Numbered from the stretch's first letter, positions 12,326 through 25,180 are shown. The stretch is 64,000 bases of DNA from Alopecurus myosuroides (GCA_028641055.1 CM054059.1:432702332-432766331), one strand, 5' to 3'. Program-made: numbers and translations. Notes: generated by a model not told the origin, from the letters alone.

Positions 12326-13095
12326 TGACGATGATGTTGCGGCGAGGTTGCAGACGAGGTGGCAGATCTAGACGTACGGCTAACCGGCGAGCACGGCGGC
12401 GAGGTGGAACATAACGTAAGGCGAGGTTGGAGACAATGTGGAATACATGCGATTACAACGGCAAGGTGGCGGATCTGGACGTCGAAAAGGGCGGTAATGT
12501 TGCAGATCTGGATGGCGATCTCGACGGCGACGAGGGAGTTCGGGCAAAAGAGCTATACGGCTAGGTGTGAGACCGGGGTAATAGAGGATCTATTTCGGGA
12601 GGACAAGGGGGAGGGGATATTTTGAAGTAGTGGATTTCTCTTTCGGGGAGGGACGATCGAGGGGATAAGGCAAGGTTTCGGAACGATTATAGAAATGCCC
12701 TCCAGGATAAGGGTTGCCAGTTGTGTGCGGGAGGGCTGAGAAGTAAAATATCCTTGCACGGAATTTTTTGGGCGGGCTGTCCTGGTGCGAATTTTTTGGA
12801 GCGACGCGAAATTTTGGCGGAACTTCAGGAAACTTTGCTAGCCGTCCGATGCTGATGGGTCGCTTACAAAATTGAGCATTGATGCAATTATTTACTAAAG
12901 ATTGTGAAGAAATCCCAAAACTATTTGACCTAAAATCCTTGAAACGGCCAATTATGTGAAATACTACTACATGTTGATGGGTGTCTTAAACTTTTCTAGC
13001 CGTTGGATGCTAGTCAACTTTTTTGTCTACACCTATCACCGGTGTCGGAAGGGGGTATTCCACTATTATTTTTTGCTTGTTTCTATTAAGTTAGG
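12326..13095 (-). other. Upstream region of the predicted gene; no other gene seen
   Basis: GC-rich next to the predicted start (to about 12760), then AT-rich. Two similar words, 'ctagccgtccgatgctgatg' near 12840 and 'ctagccgttggatgctag' near 12996, suggest an old duplication or transposon remnant. No TATA box was convincing. The last five bases, ttagg, are the left target site of element X. Confidence 0.4.
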
Positions 13096-14678
13096 TGATG
13101 ACTAACGTTGGTAGACCCCAAGTCCAAGGTGTGAAGAGTGCAGCAGAAAGTTTTTATGAAAAAAGAAACCAAGGTTGAATCAACAATTAGGAGGACAAGA
13201 AATCTCTAAAGGTTGATGCAGCTGAGGTGGCAGGGCACACTACCGGTTCAGCAGCAACGTGGAACCTACACAACACAATCAAATTACTTTGCCCCAACGA
13301 AGCAGTGAGATTGTCAATGTCACCGGTTTTTCTCAACACAAAGAGATTAAACGTATCTGTGGAAAACAGTAGGAACAATATGAGAGTAGTATGAAAGCGG
13401 TAGGTGATTTATCAGTATGAGGAAAAAGGACCGGGGTCCACAGTTCACTAGTGGTGTCTCTCCGTGAAAGATAAATAACATGTGTGGTGAACAAATTACA
13501 GCTGGGCAATTGACAGAAATGAAGGCTGCACCGTAGTGCATATGCAAGACATAAAGATTACTATGTGATTCTTGTGGGCATTAAAACAAGATACATAGAC
13601 GGTTATACAACTGCATCTATGACTAATAATCCACCCTCCGAATATCATCCGAACAAACGTTAGGTATTAAGTTGAAAGCAACAAATAATTGCAGTAAGAA
13701 AAGTGTGTAATGTAAACAATAGCATCATCCTTAGACAAAGCATTGTTGTTTTCTCCCTAATGGAAACAACACATCCTCCATCTGTCACGTTTCTCACTCG
13801 AGCACAGATGCAAAGGAGGCATGAACCCACTATCAAGCATAAATACTCCCTCTTGGAGTTACTAGCATCTACTTGGCCGGAGCATCTACTAATAACAGAG
13901 AGAATGCAAGATCATAAATAACATAAGAATGAAGATAACATGATAGATTGATAATCAAAAGGCATAGTATTCAACATTCATCGGATCCCAGCAAACACAA
14001 CATGTTGCATTACATAAAGATGATGTTGATCATGTTAGGCAACTCACAAGATCTAAACATGAGGTACAAAGTGGAGAGAACAACCATCCAGCTACTTCTA
14101 TGGACCCGTAGTCTAGGGATGAACTACTCACGCATCACTTCGGAGGAGGGCATGGTGGTGTAGACCCCTCCGGTGATGATTTCCCCCTTCGGCAGGGTGC
14201 CGGGGAGAGCTCTAGAACCCTCCCGATCTCGGGATGACGGTGACGGCGGCCTCGGGTGTTTCTCGGGTAAAAGTGGTATCGTCTAGGGTTTTTGCCTCGG
14301 GGGGAATAAATAGGCGAAAGGGAAGAGGCAGTGGAGGCCTTGGGACCCCAAACAACTCCTCGGCGCGACCAAAGGGGGGCTCCGCCCTATGGTGTGAGCC
14401 TCCTCAGGCCCCCCTCCGGGTCTCTTCGGGACTCCGTGGAAGCCCCGGAATTTCTAAGCCTTCCGGCCTTCCAATTTTCCAATTTCGAGAATATTTCCAG
14501 AACAACCTTTATGAAACTAAAAACAGCAGAAAACAGGGAACTGGCTCTGTGGCATCTTGTCAATAGGTTAGTCCGGAAAATCGATAAAAATGACATAAAG
14601 TATATAGCAAACATGTGGGAAATAACATGAAAACAAATATGGAACATCATAAATTAGGGATATGTTTACGACGTATCA
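13096..14678 (-). repeat. Element X, left LTR (3' LTR, 1583 bp)
   Basis: Plus-strand ends tgatgactaacg...acgtatca. Matched along its length by 18815-20755 with scattered substitutions and small indels, so this pair is clearly older than the LARD pair. The left flank is ttagg. Confidence 0.85.
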
Positions 14679-17377
14679 ACATCCCCAAGCTTAGTTCCTA
14701 CTCGTCCTCGAGTAGGTAAATGATAAAAAACAAATAATTTCTGAGGTGACATGCTACCAACATAAACATGATCATAAAAATATAATATAAAAGCATATGT
14801 AAACTGAGATCATAGAACTTAAACACAAACATGATAATAGAACTTTAATAATAAAGCATAACAATCACTTTGCAGCATGAGAAGTAACTCAAATAAAAGA
14901 TCATGAATAGCAATGCAAAGAAAGATATACCTTTGTTTCAAGTATAAAGAAAGCATGGCAAAGTGATATTTCGCTAGTCCTTAAGAGTAGGGAAAAACAT
15001 AAATGCCAGGACACCTTCAAAGTTCACGAAGAAGACTAGAACAAATAATTAGAGAACTAGCAATAACACATCATGAATCAATTAATAATGTTTCTAGGAC
15101 AAAAGAACATAAAACTCAGAATGGCAAAAATGCTCTCTCAACTATGCATAAATTTAGAAGGTGGAGACTCAACATAGAAGTAAAAGAAAGGCCCTTCGCA
15201 GAGGGAAGCATGGATCACTCATGTGCTAGAGCTTTTATTTCTATTAAACAAAGGTATTAAAAGTTTGACACTCCTCCCATCTATCTTACACAAACCATGG
15301 CTAGGTGCCTTCCAGCAATCACATACCATGGAGGAGTGTCTATATTTTGAGAGATGTATGCTAATGTCAACGAATGGTAAACAGAAAATATAGGACGTCA
15401 CAAGCCAACTAGATTTCACAAGAGTGGCTCCCATATGAAGTACGCAATTGGTGTAGAAGGTCACCCCTCTTTCTCTTTTGTTTACACAATTATGCTTTGA
15501 CTGATAAATCAGGGGCAAAAATAGTGAAGAGATTTTGTGTGTATTAATTTGGGGCTAGGCACCCCGCTGCCAGCTATTCTATCAATTGGATAAGCGGATG
15601 AAGACACTAGTCCAGGGTGTGAAATCCAATCAACAAGTGAGATAAATATTCTCTATTTACGTCCTCATGAGCAAAAACAGGAACACAAAGCAGGAATAAT
15701 TTTGAAGGTTTTAAAGGTAACACATGAGCAATTTACTTGGAGTGGCAGTTAAATACCACATGTAGGTAGGTATGGTGGACACAATGGGAAAACTTTGGTT
15801 TTTGGGAGTTAGAAGCACGAGTAGAATTCCATACTCAGTGCAGGTGGAGGCTAGCAAAAGACTGGGAGCGACAAATCAAGAGAGCATAAGAGCCATATGC
15901 ATAGCGACATAATAATCATTAATCAAAGCATAAGTGGCACCACAAGTTCAAAAACTAAATGATCATAGAGGCTATTAGTGACTGGTTCATAGTCATAAAC
16001 ATAGTGTGAGCATGCGCCAAGTCAACCAAATAAACATTCAAAGGAGAATACCGCAAATTAATGCTTCAATATGACAAGAACAACTCATGATTGTTTGGAT
16101 GACACATTAAACACTATCAACTATTTGAGGCTAATCATGCTACGCAATAACCACAAGGCTTTAAAACTAAAATAACATCTAGCATTATATGAAAAATTTC
16201 TAGCCACAGTCTATACAAGCTTTTACTTGCACCGTTAAAAATTCTACTTCAAGCAACAATTTCTTTTCCCAAGAAGCACCATACAAAATATGTTTTAACA
16301 AAAATTCTCTACATGCTACAGCAAGAAAACATGAGATTACTCGCGTAACAGTACTAAAACTAACATCTTTGAACAAGAGATGCAATCAAAACAAGAGCTG
16401 AACATGAATTTATGCAATAACTAGAAGAAGACTAGGAATACTAGCATATAAAGTATTCAAATGAAAAAGAGGAGCGTGTCTCTCTCCCAAACAAGGATCC
16501 TAGGTCCAATGATATTATTTCAGCAAGGAAAACAAAGGAAAAATAATAATAAAACAAAATAAAAACAAACAGCCGCTCCAAGAAAACTTCATATGATTTG
16601 ACCGAATAAAAATATGGCCTCACGAGGAGTGACCTGATAGATAGTTGATGAAGCAGCTTAGATGATTTATTATTCTAAACATATGCTTGGACGAACCACG
16701 GGGGCATCCCCAAGCTTTGACCTTGCACTCTTCTTGATCTCATATATCACCTCTTCTCTTGAACCCTTAAAACTTCCTTCACACCATACTGAGACAATGC
16801 AATAATTCACATTAGAGGGGTTACTGAAACAAATAAAAAACCATGGGTTCTGTATGGAACAAGTGCTATTGATACTTTTAAACATTAGCTACAGCCTCTG
16901 ATATTTCGTGAATCAAAGAAATCCACTTGACATCGCAAAAGAGCCAATGTAAGAAAAATGGCAGAATCTGTCAAAACCAGAACAGTCTGTAAAGACGAAT
17001 TTTTTAGTGGCACTTAAGTTTCTCAAATATAAAAACTTAGAGAACTAAAGAGTTGAGGAATTAGCCTAGGAATAAGCACAAGAAATTTCATCTCATTCTG
17101 ATCTTCCAGGATTTTTCACGATTTTTACGGTGGACAGCAGAATTCTGTTTTCTGCGCAGAAATCTGAAAACCAACTCCAACTCTCGTCAGAAACTTTACT
17201 TGGAACTACTAAAACATGAAAAGAAAGATACAAAGGAGTTGCTACAGATGTATACAACCCTTTGAATCAAATAAAACAGATGAAAACAAGGCAAAAATAA
17301 AACCATGGGTTATCTCCCTTGAAGTGATTTTCTTTAACGCCTTTTAACTAGGCCCAGAAAAGTGGATTCACGTGTTT
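14679..17377 (-). other. Element X internal region, non-coding 3' half
   Basis: Begins with the polypurine tract. 14679-15000 recurs at 20756-21055 and, in element Y, at 22427-22532 plus 56296-56490. 15000-15870 recurs at 62984-63830. About 17115-17210 is a conserved non-coding block shared with Y (61785-61875). No protein is recognisable. Confidence 0.75.
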
Positions 17378-18580
17378 TCAAGTGAAGAAAATGCACACAT
17401 AAGAAATATGAATTAAGAGAAATAGAGCATCAAGAAGAAAGTATAAAACAAATTTAATTCTAACCCACTTCCTATGCATATGAATCTTGTAAACAAATAA
17501 ATTAAAGAAGCTCAAACTAGAAATCATGGGAAGGTAGAACAAGAGCAACTTCAAAACTTTCAACAAAAAGAGAGGTGTTTTAGTAACATGAAGATTACTA
17601 CTACCATATTTTCCTCTCTCATAATAATTTTCAGTAGTATCATGAACAAACTCAACAACATAATCATCACATAAAGCATGTTTTTCATGGTCTAAAAGCA
17701 CACAATTCATATAAAGCTCCAAAATAGTGGGATCGAAATTTAAAATAAGCTCTTATTTTTCCCCACTTTTAGCAATATCAAATCAAGATGATTGATCACC
17801 CATAAAAGATATAGTACACATTATAGCAATCCTATTTTCAGTAGCATTATAATTTATAACATCAAGTAACATAGGACCATCATCAAGAGCATTATCATAT
17901 AAACTTCTAAACAAACTTCCTCATTATCATGCATATCAATATTTGGAATAAATAGAGGATTATCATAGGATTTATCAAAGTAGCATGGATTGAACTAAAA
18001 CAAGGTAGGAGTTAAATAGATACTATCATTGGGAGGTAGGCATGGACATTCTTCCTCCTCTTGATCATCACTCTCTTCCTCCTTTTCATCCAATGAGATT
18101 TCGGATCAGCAATTTCCTCTTTCATAGGCTCCTGCAAAGCATTAGTTTCCTTTGGTTGAGAGCATATATAAAGATATTTAAGAATATATCCATTTCCTTC
18201 TTTGTAATTATCAAAGAAAAATTCAAGTATATCACAAGTCTCAAATTTATAAGGTGCATCATCATTATTTTTAAACAAATAAGCAATTTCGATTGCACCC
18301 TTCCAAGCAATAAATTCTTCAATTTGTTCCCCATCATAAACTTCATAATTTCCCTTAACATAAGAAGATATGGTAACATTATCATTACACTGACACTGAA
18401 AAGGGAGGTGTTTATACCTCCTAAAGCAACATGATTTATCAAAGCAATAAGTAACATTATAAGTAGAGCACACGTTTTTAGAATAGTTATGCAATTCATT
18501 AATTTGCTCCCATAAGTGTACCCCTTTTTGTGACAAGCGGTATTACTTATAATATTTATGTTGTCCTTCCGTGAACCCAT
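17378..18580 (-). pseudogene. Element X ORF, unknown protein with hydrophobic C-terminus (frameshifted)
   Basis: A likely start is the ATG at 18580 (MGSRKDNINIISNTACHKKG). The frame then shifts near 18525-18535 at an A5G4 run, continues through a Cys/Tyr-rich part (NELHNYSKNVCSTYNVTYCF), shifts again near 18050, and later has stops. Its last part (17378-17722) has a hydrophobic stretch followed by HRKWVRIKFVLYFLLDAL. The same ending, diverged, closes the ORF of element Y, so it was once a conserved protein of about 400 residues. Such ORFs occur in Triticeae non-autonomous elements. The function is unknown, and a membrane association is only suggested by the hydrophobic run. Confidence 0.6.
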
Positions 18581-18785
18581 ATTGCCAATAAGATTTAGTT
18601 TCAAAGACATCAAACATTGATATCAAGCATGATAAAGCAAAAATAACAACTAGAATAAGAACTAGTTTTTTTTGTGTGTTTTTGATATAGAGAAGAAAAC
18701 AAGACAAAATAAAACAAACTAAGAAAAACTAAAACAAAGTAAGGAGATTGGAAGTGAGAGACTCCCCTTGCATAAATTCTCTTCC

Positions 18786-18803
18786 TCCCAGGAAATGGTG
18801 CCA
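18786..18803 (-). other. Element X primer-binding site (tRNA-Asp type, decayed)
   Basis: TCCCAGGAAATGGTGCCA on the plus strand matches the tRNA-Asp 3' end (TCCCCGGCAACGGCGCCA) at 14 of 18 positions and lies 11 bases from the LTR at 18815. The four mismatches suggest that this copy is old. Confidence 0.7.
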
Positions 18804-18814
18804 GAAAACTTTGT

Positions 18815-20755
18815 TGATAACTAACGTTGGTAGACACCAAGTGCAAGGTGTGAAGAGTGCAGCAACAAGTTTTCCCTCAGAAAAGAAACCAAGGTTGAAT
18901 CTACCAGTAGGAGGACAAGAAATCTATGAAGGTTGATGCAGCTGAGGTGGCAGGGCACACTACCGGTTTAGCAGAAACGTGGAACCTACACAACACAATC
19001 AAATTACTTTGCCCCAACGTAGCAGTGAGATTTTCAATGTCACCGATTTTACTAAACACAAAGAGATTAAACGTATCTATGGAAAATAGTAGGAACAGTA
19101 TGAGAGTAGTATGAAAGCGGTAGGTGATTTATCAGTATGAGGAAAAAGGACCGGGGTCCACAGTTCACTAGTGGTGTCTCTCCGTGAAAGATAAATAACA
19201 TGTGTGGTGAACAAATTACAGCTGGGCAATTGACAGAAATGAAGGCTGCACCGTAGTGCATATGCAAGACATAAAGATTACTATGTGATTCTTGTGGGCA
19301 TTACAACAAGATACATAGACGGTTATACAACTGCATCTATGACTAATAATCCACCCTCCGAATATCATCCGAACAAACGTTAGGTATTAAGTTGAAAGCA
19401 ACAAATAATTGCAGTAAGCAAAGTGTGTAATATAAACAATAGCATCATCCTTAGACAAAGCATTGTTGTTTTCTCCCTAATGGAAACATCACATCCTCCA
19501 TCTGTCACGTTTCTGTCACTCGAGCACAGATGCAAAGGAGGCATGAACCCACTATCAAGCATAAATACTCCCTCTTGGAGTTACTAGCATCTACTTGGCC
19601 AGAGCATCTACTAATAACGGAGAGAATGCAAGATCATAAATAACATAAGCATGAAGATAACATGATAGATTGATAATCAAACGACATAGCATTCAACATT
19701 CATCGGATCCCAACAAACACAACATGTAGCATTACATAAAGATGATGTTGATCATGTTAGGCAGCTCACAAGATCTAAACATGAGGTACAAAGTGGAGAG
19801 AACAACCGTCTAGGTACTGCTATGGACCCGTAGTCTAGGGATGAACTACTCACGCATCACTTCGTAGGAGGGCATGGTGGTGTAGACCCCTCCGGTGATG
19901 ATTTTCCCCTCCGGCATGGTGCCGGGGAGAGCTCCAGAACCCTCCCGATCTCGGGATGACGGTGACGGGCCTCGGGTGTTTCTCGGGTAAAATTGGTATC
20001 CTCTAGGGTTTTTTCCTCGGGGGGAATAAATAGGCGAAAGGGCAGAGGCGGGGGAGGCCTGGGGGCCCCACACCATCCCCCGGCGCAGCCAAGGGGGGGT
20101 GCCGCCCTATGGTGTGGCCCCCCTCCGGGTCTCTTCGGGACTCCCTGGAACCTCCGGGATTTCTAAGATGTCCGGCTTTCGAATTTTCCAATTCCGAGAA
20201 TATTTCCAGAACAAGTTTTTTGAAACTAAAAACAACAGAAAATAGGGAACTGGCACTGTGGCATCTTGTCAACTAGAAGAATACCCCGCGCGTTGCCGCG
20301 GGATTTATTTTAAAAAATTGCGGAATGGGCACGCATAAGACACACATAATATTCATCTGTCAAGATTCAATTTATCATAACAATGTTTATAACAAATTTA
20401 ATTTGTGTGAAATTACTCTATAATTGAGCATTGCATATTAGTGACATGGACAATTGTATGACTGAAAAAAGATGACATGGATATGTTGCATGAAAGATGT
20501 AACATTATTAATTATTTGTTAGTGGAGATGACATGGACAATTGATTGGCTAATAGAGTGGATGATGTGGATAGCTTGCATGTTGAGTTAGAAAAATCATA
20601 AATGCATCTTATTGGGGTTTTGCTTTATAAGAAGTATAGATAGGTTAGTCCGTAAAATCGATAAAAATGACATAAAGTGTATAGCAAACATGTGGGAAAT
20701 AACATAAAAACAAACATGGAACATAAGAAATTAGGGATACGTTTACGGCGTATCA
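18815..20755 (-). repeat. Element X, right LTR interrupted by Helitron A
   Basis: Starts tgataactaacgttgg and ends gcgtatca. It is collinear with 13096-14678 except for the 368-bp Helitron at 20273-20640. It is flanked on the right by another polypurine tract (acatccccaagc at 20756), so it serves as an LTR for internal sequence on both sides. Confidence 0.85.
20273..20640 (-). mobile_element. Helitron A, 368-bp non-autonomous Helitron
   Basis: Read on the minus strand it begins TCTATACTTCTTATAAAG and ends with a GC hairpin (CCCGCGgcaaCGCGCGGG) followed by TATTCTTCTAG, matching the TC...hairpin...CTRR rule for Helitrons. The sister LTR has the uninterrupted sequence 'cttgtcaataggttag' (14555-14572), whereas here 'cttgtcaa' and 'taggttag' flank the insert. 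This shows insertion between A and T with no target duplication. It has no coding capacity. Confidence 0.93.
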
Positions 20756-21055
20756 ACATCCCCAAGCTAAGTTCCTACTCGCCCTCGAGTAGGCAAACTG
20801 TAAAAACAAATAATTTGTAAGGTGACATGCTACTAACATAAACTTGATCATCAAAAATAATGTAAAAGCATATGTAAACTGAGATCACATAAATTAAGCA
20901 CAAACATTATAATAGAATTTTAATAATAAATCATAGCAATCACTTTGCAGCATGAGAAGTAACTCAAATAAAAGATCATGAATAACAATGCAAAGAAAGA
21001 TATACGTCTGTTTCAAGTATAAAGAAAGCATGGAAAAGTGATATTTCGCTAGTCC
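20756..21055 (-). other. Second X internal region, left portion
   Basis: Polypurine tract (acatccccaagc) and internal sequence homologous to 14679-15000, ending 'tttcgctagtcc'. It resumes at 62984 with 'ttaagag' after the 42-kb insertion Y. Joined, the two match 14990-15010 exactly across the junction. Confidence 0.8.
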
Positions 21056-21056
21056 C

Positions 21057-22426
21057 TGATGTCTACACACGCTTCTATTCTTGTAGACAGTGTTGGGCCT
21101 CCAAGTGCAGAGGTTTGTAGAACAGCAACAAGTTTCCCTTAAGTGGACCACCCAAGGTTTATCGAACTCAGGGAGGTAGAGGTCAAAGATATCCCTATCA
21201 AGCAACCCTGTAATCAAGATACAAGAAGTCTCTTGTGTCCCCAACACACCTAATACAATTGTCAGTTGTATAGGTGCACTAGTTCCATGAAGAGAGAGTA
21301 AAATGCAAGTAATATGGATGATAATAAGGGATAATAGCAATCTGAAATAAATATGGAAGCAAGCAAACATGTAGCAGAACAGGCGGAAACCGTGTTTCAA
21401 TGCTTGGAAATAAGGCCTAGGGCTCCTACTTTCACTAGAGGACACTCTCAAAAATGATCACATAAATGAATAACTAGATATCTTGTCTCACTATGCTACT
21501 CTTAACCCTCTCCGGTTGGATAACAAACACTAATCATTGTGTAGGGCTGAAAAAGCATTCCTTAAAGTAAGCATTCCCATGTCTGGTTAACCCCACGCTG
21601 TCACTATAAGCGCCCTAGAAGGTACTAGACAAACACCACAATTCATAGAGAAGACACACACGATGTGCACACTGTCACCTTCACACCGCGATACAAGGTG
21701 ACTCCATAGTTCATATTAATAAAGCACTTGATCACAAATCTACGAATTCAAATAGATTACGAATCTCATGATCACATATAGATCACACCATGGGAGAGAG
21801 AGATGAACCACATAGCTACCGGTAGAGCCCTCGTCCTCGGGGGAGAACTACTCCCTCCTCATCATAGGAGACAGCAACGGCGATGGAGATGGAGGTGGAG
21901 TCGATGGAGATGGCTTCCGGGGGCACTTCCCCTTTCCGGCAGGGTGCCAGAACAGAGATTCGTCCCCCGAAACTTGTCGGTGGCGGCGGCGGAGCTACAG
22001 ATGTATTTTGTGGAAAATGTCAATTATTTTTAGGGTTTTCCTCAAGACAGTATAAATAGGCGAAATGGAGATGCCGGGGGGTGGCCAAGGGGCCCACACC
22101 TCTAGGTGGCGCGACCAGGGGGACCCGCGCCACCCCATGGTGTGGCCACCCTGTGGCCCCCCTCTGGGGCTCTTCGGAACTTCTGGAAGCTTACGGGACT
22201 TCTAATACCTCTGGCTTTCGAATTTTCCAATTCCGAGAATATTTCCAGAACAACTTTTCTGAAACTAAAAACAACAGAAAACAAGGAACTGTCTCTGTGG
22301 CATCTTGTTAATAGGTTAGTCCCGGAAAACGTGTAAAAATGCTATAAAGAAGGGAGAAAACATGTAGCAATTGGCATAATACCATCATGGAGCATCAGAA
22401 ATTGTAGATACGTTGGAGACGTATCA
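21057..22426 (-). repeat. Element Y LTR (3' LTR, 1370 bp)
   Basis: Plus-strand ends TGATGTCTACAC...GAGACGTATCA, the reverse of a TGATACGTC...TAGACATCA LTR common in Triticeae gypsy elements. Adjacent agcatccccaagctt (22427-22441) is the polypurine tract in reverse, which fixes this as the 3' LTR of a minus-strand element. A TATA-like word (gtataaatagg) lies near 22050. Confidence 0.85.
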
Positions 22427-22532
22427 AGCATCCCCAAGCTTAGTTCCTACTCGTCCTCGAGTAGGTAAACGATAAAACACAATAATTTCTGAGGTGACAT
22501 GCTACTATCATAAACTTGATCATTATAATGTA
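22427..22532 (-). other. Element Y internal region next to the polypurine tract
   Basis: Homologous to 14679-14790 and 20756-20860. Interrupted after 'aatgta' by Helitron B and resumes with 'aaagcatatg' at 56296. Confidence 0.8.
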
Positions 22533-22536
22533 CTAG

Positions 22537-23151
22537 TTGGATGCCCGTGCGTTGCCACGGTTACTCAAATTATATTTTTCTCCATGTCTGTAAGCATAAT
22601 GGCTACATACGCATATAATATATTTAAATATGGAAAATAATTTATGTATGTATAGAGATGTATTACGATACATGATAATGCCTCGCAAATAATGAATTTG
22701 TATAACAAACTTATTAAGAATTATAAATCTTATTTTTTTCGGAAACTTATAGAGTCTCATTGTTTACATTAAAGATATAGCAGGCTTCTTCTTTCTTCAC
22801 AATATCATGTGCAAAATCGAGAATAAGATTTCGAAATTAAATTATAACCTTTGAGACCCGAATAGACGTGAATAAAAATAAATAGAATGTATATCACAGA
22901 GGAAAAATTGTAAAGCACCCTTAGTTTTCCACAAAGTGATAAATTTTTTTGCTTCAAATAAAAACTTGTATATCACTGATTAAGAAGTCATTCTTTGGTT
23001 TTTTGTACCATCGGTTGAAGTCGATCAATCTAATGGCATTTCCAATAATCAGGGACATCTTGCCGGTACTGAACCAGGAGTATCACTTTAAAAAAATGCC
23101 AGAGAAATATGAAAGAGCATCCTCCTTGAGAATAGAAAGGTAATTTGGCAC
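22537..23151 (-). other. Helitron B interior, 3' side; no gene identified
   Basis: AT-rich. One short exon-like stretch on the plus strand (about 23020-23143) is open and ends AGAAAG|gtaatt, but I could not assign it to a protein. The rest has no recognisable feature. Confidence 0.4.
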
Positions 23152-23169
23152 CGAGAAGTGAAGAGTTCT

Positions 23170-24848
23170 TTTTTTTGAACAAAACGGTCAACATTGCCTC
23201 ATTAGCGGGGAACCGGCCGAAAACCGTTATAAGTGCACCAATGTGGTCATGAAACACCACATTGGGCAAACCCACCGACCTGGCTACCCACAAGGAAACA
23301 CACCACCAAGGAGAAAATACATCATCTAGGTCGTCAGCAAGTGGCATCGTCGTCACTCCTCCCCGAGCAAGCGATTCCGACTTCACCTTCGGCGACCACC
23401 GACAAAGTCCTCGCCGCAGCCGACGTAGAAAACCATGTCGGCCTAAGCCAAACAGACGGCCCAAAGCGTCGAGGAACGGCAGCTCCGACTTCGACGAAGA
23501 GCTTCAACAGAGAAATATGCACCCCTTGCACTCACAGAGTCCGCACGGCCACTTCAGAGAAAGAGGCGTCAGAGCCAGCCTGTACGCCCGAGCTACGCTG
23601 CTCCGCTTTCACAACTTCGCAGCGGGACACAACACAGACTATCGGTGATGAAGGACATGTCGCGACTCGGCTCCGCTCACCACCGTCATCGTTGCCACAC
23701 AACTCGCAACGCCACCATAGCACCCACCATAGCTGGCCGCAGCACCAGCAATGTCCCCCAAACCATGGAAGCAACCACGCCACCTCATGAAGCCGTTGCT
23801 CACCATGGATCCCGAGGCCGATGCCTCGACGCACCACCACCCTCCGGGGCCGCTGCCCCGACGTCCACTGATCCCGTCGCCGCCTTCCCTCTGTCGCGAA
23901 CCCACCGCACCACGAGGGCCAATGACTCCAGGACGACGCCTCCAAGAAGGTAGTGGCGCGTCCGTCACCAGCGTCCGCTCCCGAAGAAGCTTAGGCTTTC
24001 ACCCGGAGATCATTGGAACCCTCGCGTCCGGCCAGTTGTCAAACCTCCACAACGACGCAAACAAGAAAGGAACAACGCCCAAAGGCGCCGCCGTCATCGG
24101 AACCAACCGGAGCTCGTGCAAGGCTTTCACCTGGAGTTTGATCCAACCGCCCGCAAGCTTGGGGAGCCGCAAGATGAGAGGCCGCCTCCCGACCTTCACT
24201 GCCAGCCATGGTGGTCGCGGCACCACAGTCCAAGACCACCATGTTGCGACGCACCGCACCGCCGCCCGGGGCCGCCGCCCCGGCTTCCTCTTGTCGCTCC
24301 GGAGTCACCACCTCGACTAGAGCCAACCCAGGAGAGCTCCCTTAAGGGGCAGAGCCCCCCGCACGCCTCCTCCGTGCTGCCCGAACCTCCGACGGCGGCC
24401 ATCCCTCGCCGGCCAGGCGCCGGCCCAGCCACGAATCCAGAACGGGCCGCCTGCGCCCTAGAACTGCCGCCCGCGCGGCCAGGCCCAGGGCCGCCCCCAC
24501 GATCCGGGCACAGAGCCCCGGATCCGCCCCCTGCCGCAAGCCCCACGGTTCCGGAGCTGCCGCTCCGGCCTGCCATCGCCGGCGGCGCGCCCTTGCCGTC
24601 CCTAGCCGGCCCCGACGACCCCCGCGCGAGAGAGAAGGACCCACCCCCGACGCCAGTTGTGTGGCAGCGGGGAGGCCACCACTGCCACAGCACGGAGGCC
24701 GGCGGCAACAACGGCGAGGAGGCGTGTCGAAGAGGGGGTGCTGACGGCGGCGGGGAAGTCCGCCCCCGGTATCGCCTGGGTACGACACGGGGGGAGGGGA
24801 GGGGGGTTTCCTCAATTTTTTTTCTACCCTGTACGCCTTAGTTACTCT
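23170..24848 (-). mobile_element. GC-rich non-LTR retroposon or processed copy with poly(A) and long TSD
   Basis: Bounded by an 18-bp direct repeat with two mismatches, cgagaagtgaagagttct (23152-23169) and cgggaagtgacgagttct (24849-24866). A poly(T) tract at the left end means a poly(A) tail on the minus strand, preceded by 'ccgttttgttc'. Both are hallmarks of LINE-mediated retroposition. The body is 1.68 kb and strongly GC-rich, with many overlapping frames in both strands, none with a domain I can name. The 3' part reads FHDHIGALITVFGRFPANEA near the tail. It could be a non-autonomous LINE derivative or a retrocopied transcript. Confidence 0.65.
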
Positions 24849-24866
24849 CGGGAAGTGACGAGTTCT

Positions 24867-25180
24867 TGTATTAGCTTCTGAACAACAAAATCTACAAACT
24901 GAATGTACATAAAGCGTACTTGATTATTCAGCGTGCGAAAAAGAAAATATTCTCATAAAGATTCCTCTTTAAGTGCAAAAGAATCATTTTATAAAAAACA
25001 TGATTCTCAACTATCTCTAATTTATGAATGCTCATAGTTCAGAAAGTAGAAACTACAAACTGAGGTCTATGTCTAGTTTCATCATAGGGTAACAACTTAC
25101 ATGCTAGTCCTGAAGTTTTCCGAGCTTAATGCATCACCCATGAACCTTCCTACACATCACCGACAACGTTGTCGTAGTAG
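24867..25180 (-). other. Helitron B interior left of CACTA-1
   Basis: AT-rich sequence with no ORF or RNA gene recognised. It ends with tag (25178-25180), the left target duplication of CACTA-1. Confidence 0.5.

Larger units (their letters stand above)
13096..20755 (-). mobile_element. Element X, non-autonomous gypsy-like LTR retrotransposon (minus strand)
   Basis: LTRs lie at 13096-14678 and 18815-20755 (1573 bp once Helitron A is removed). Both start tgat.actaacgttgg and end gacgtatca. The polypurine tract (rc of acatccccaagctt) abuts the left LTR at 14679 and a diverged tRNA-Asp primer site abuts the right LTR at 18786-18803, so the element reads on the minus strand. The internal region has only a broken ORF of unknown function (17378-18580) and no polymerase, so it is non-autonomous. 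Directly after the right LTR a second polypurine tract and internal region begin (20756 onward), so X is part of an LTR-internal-LTR-internal array. Confidence 0.8.

Noticed and set aside
24116..24841. 241-codon plus-strand Pro-rich frame
   Set aside because: It is antisense to the retroposon, lies in extremely GC-rich DNA where stops are rare, has company in other frames, and shows no domain.
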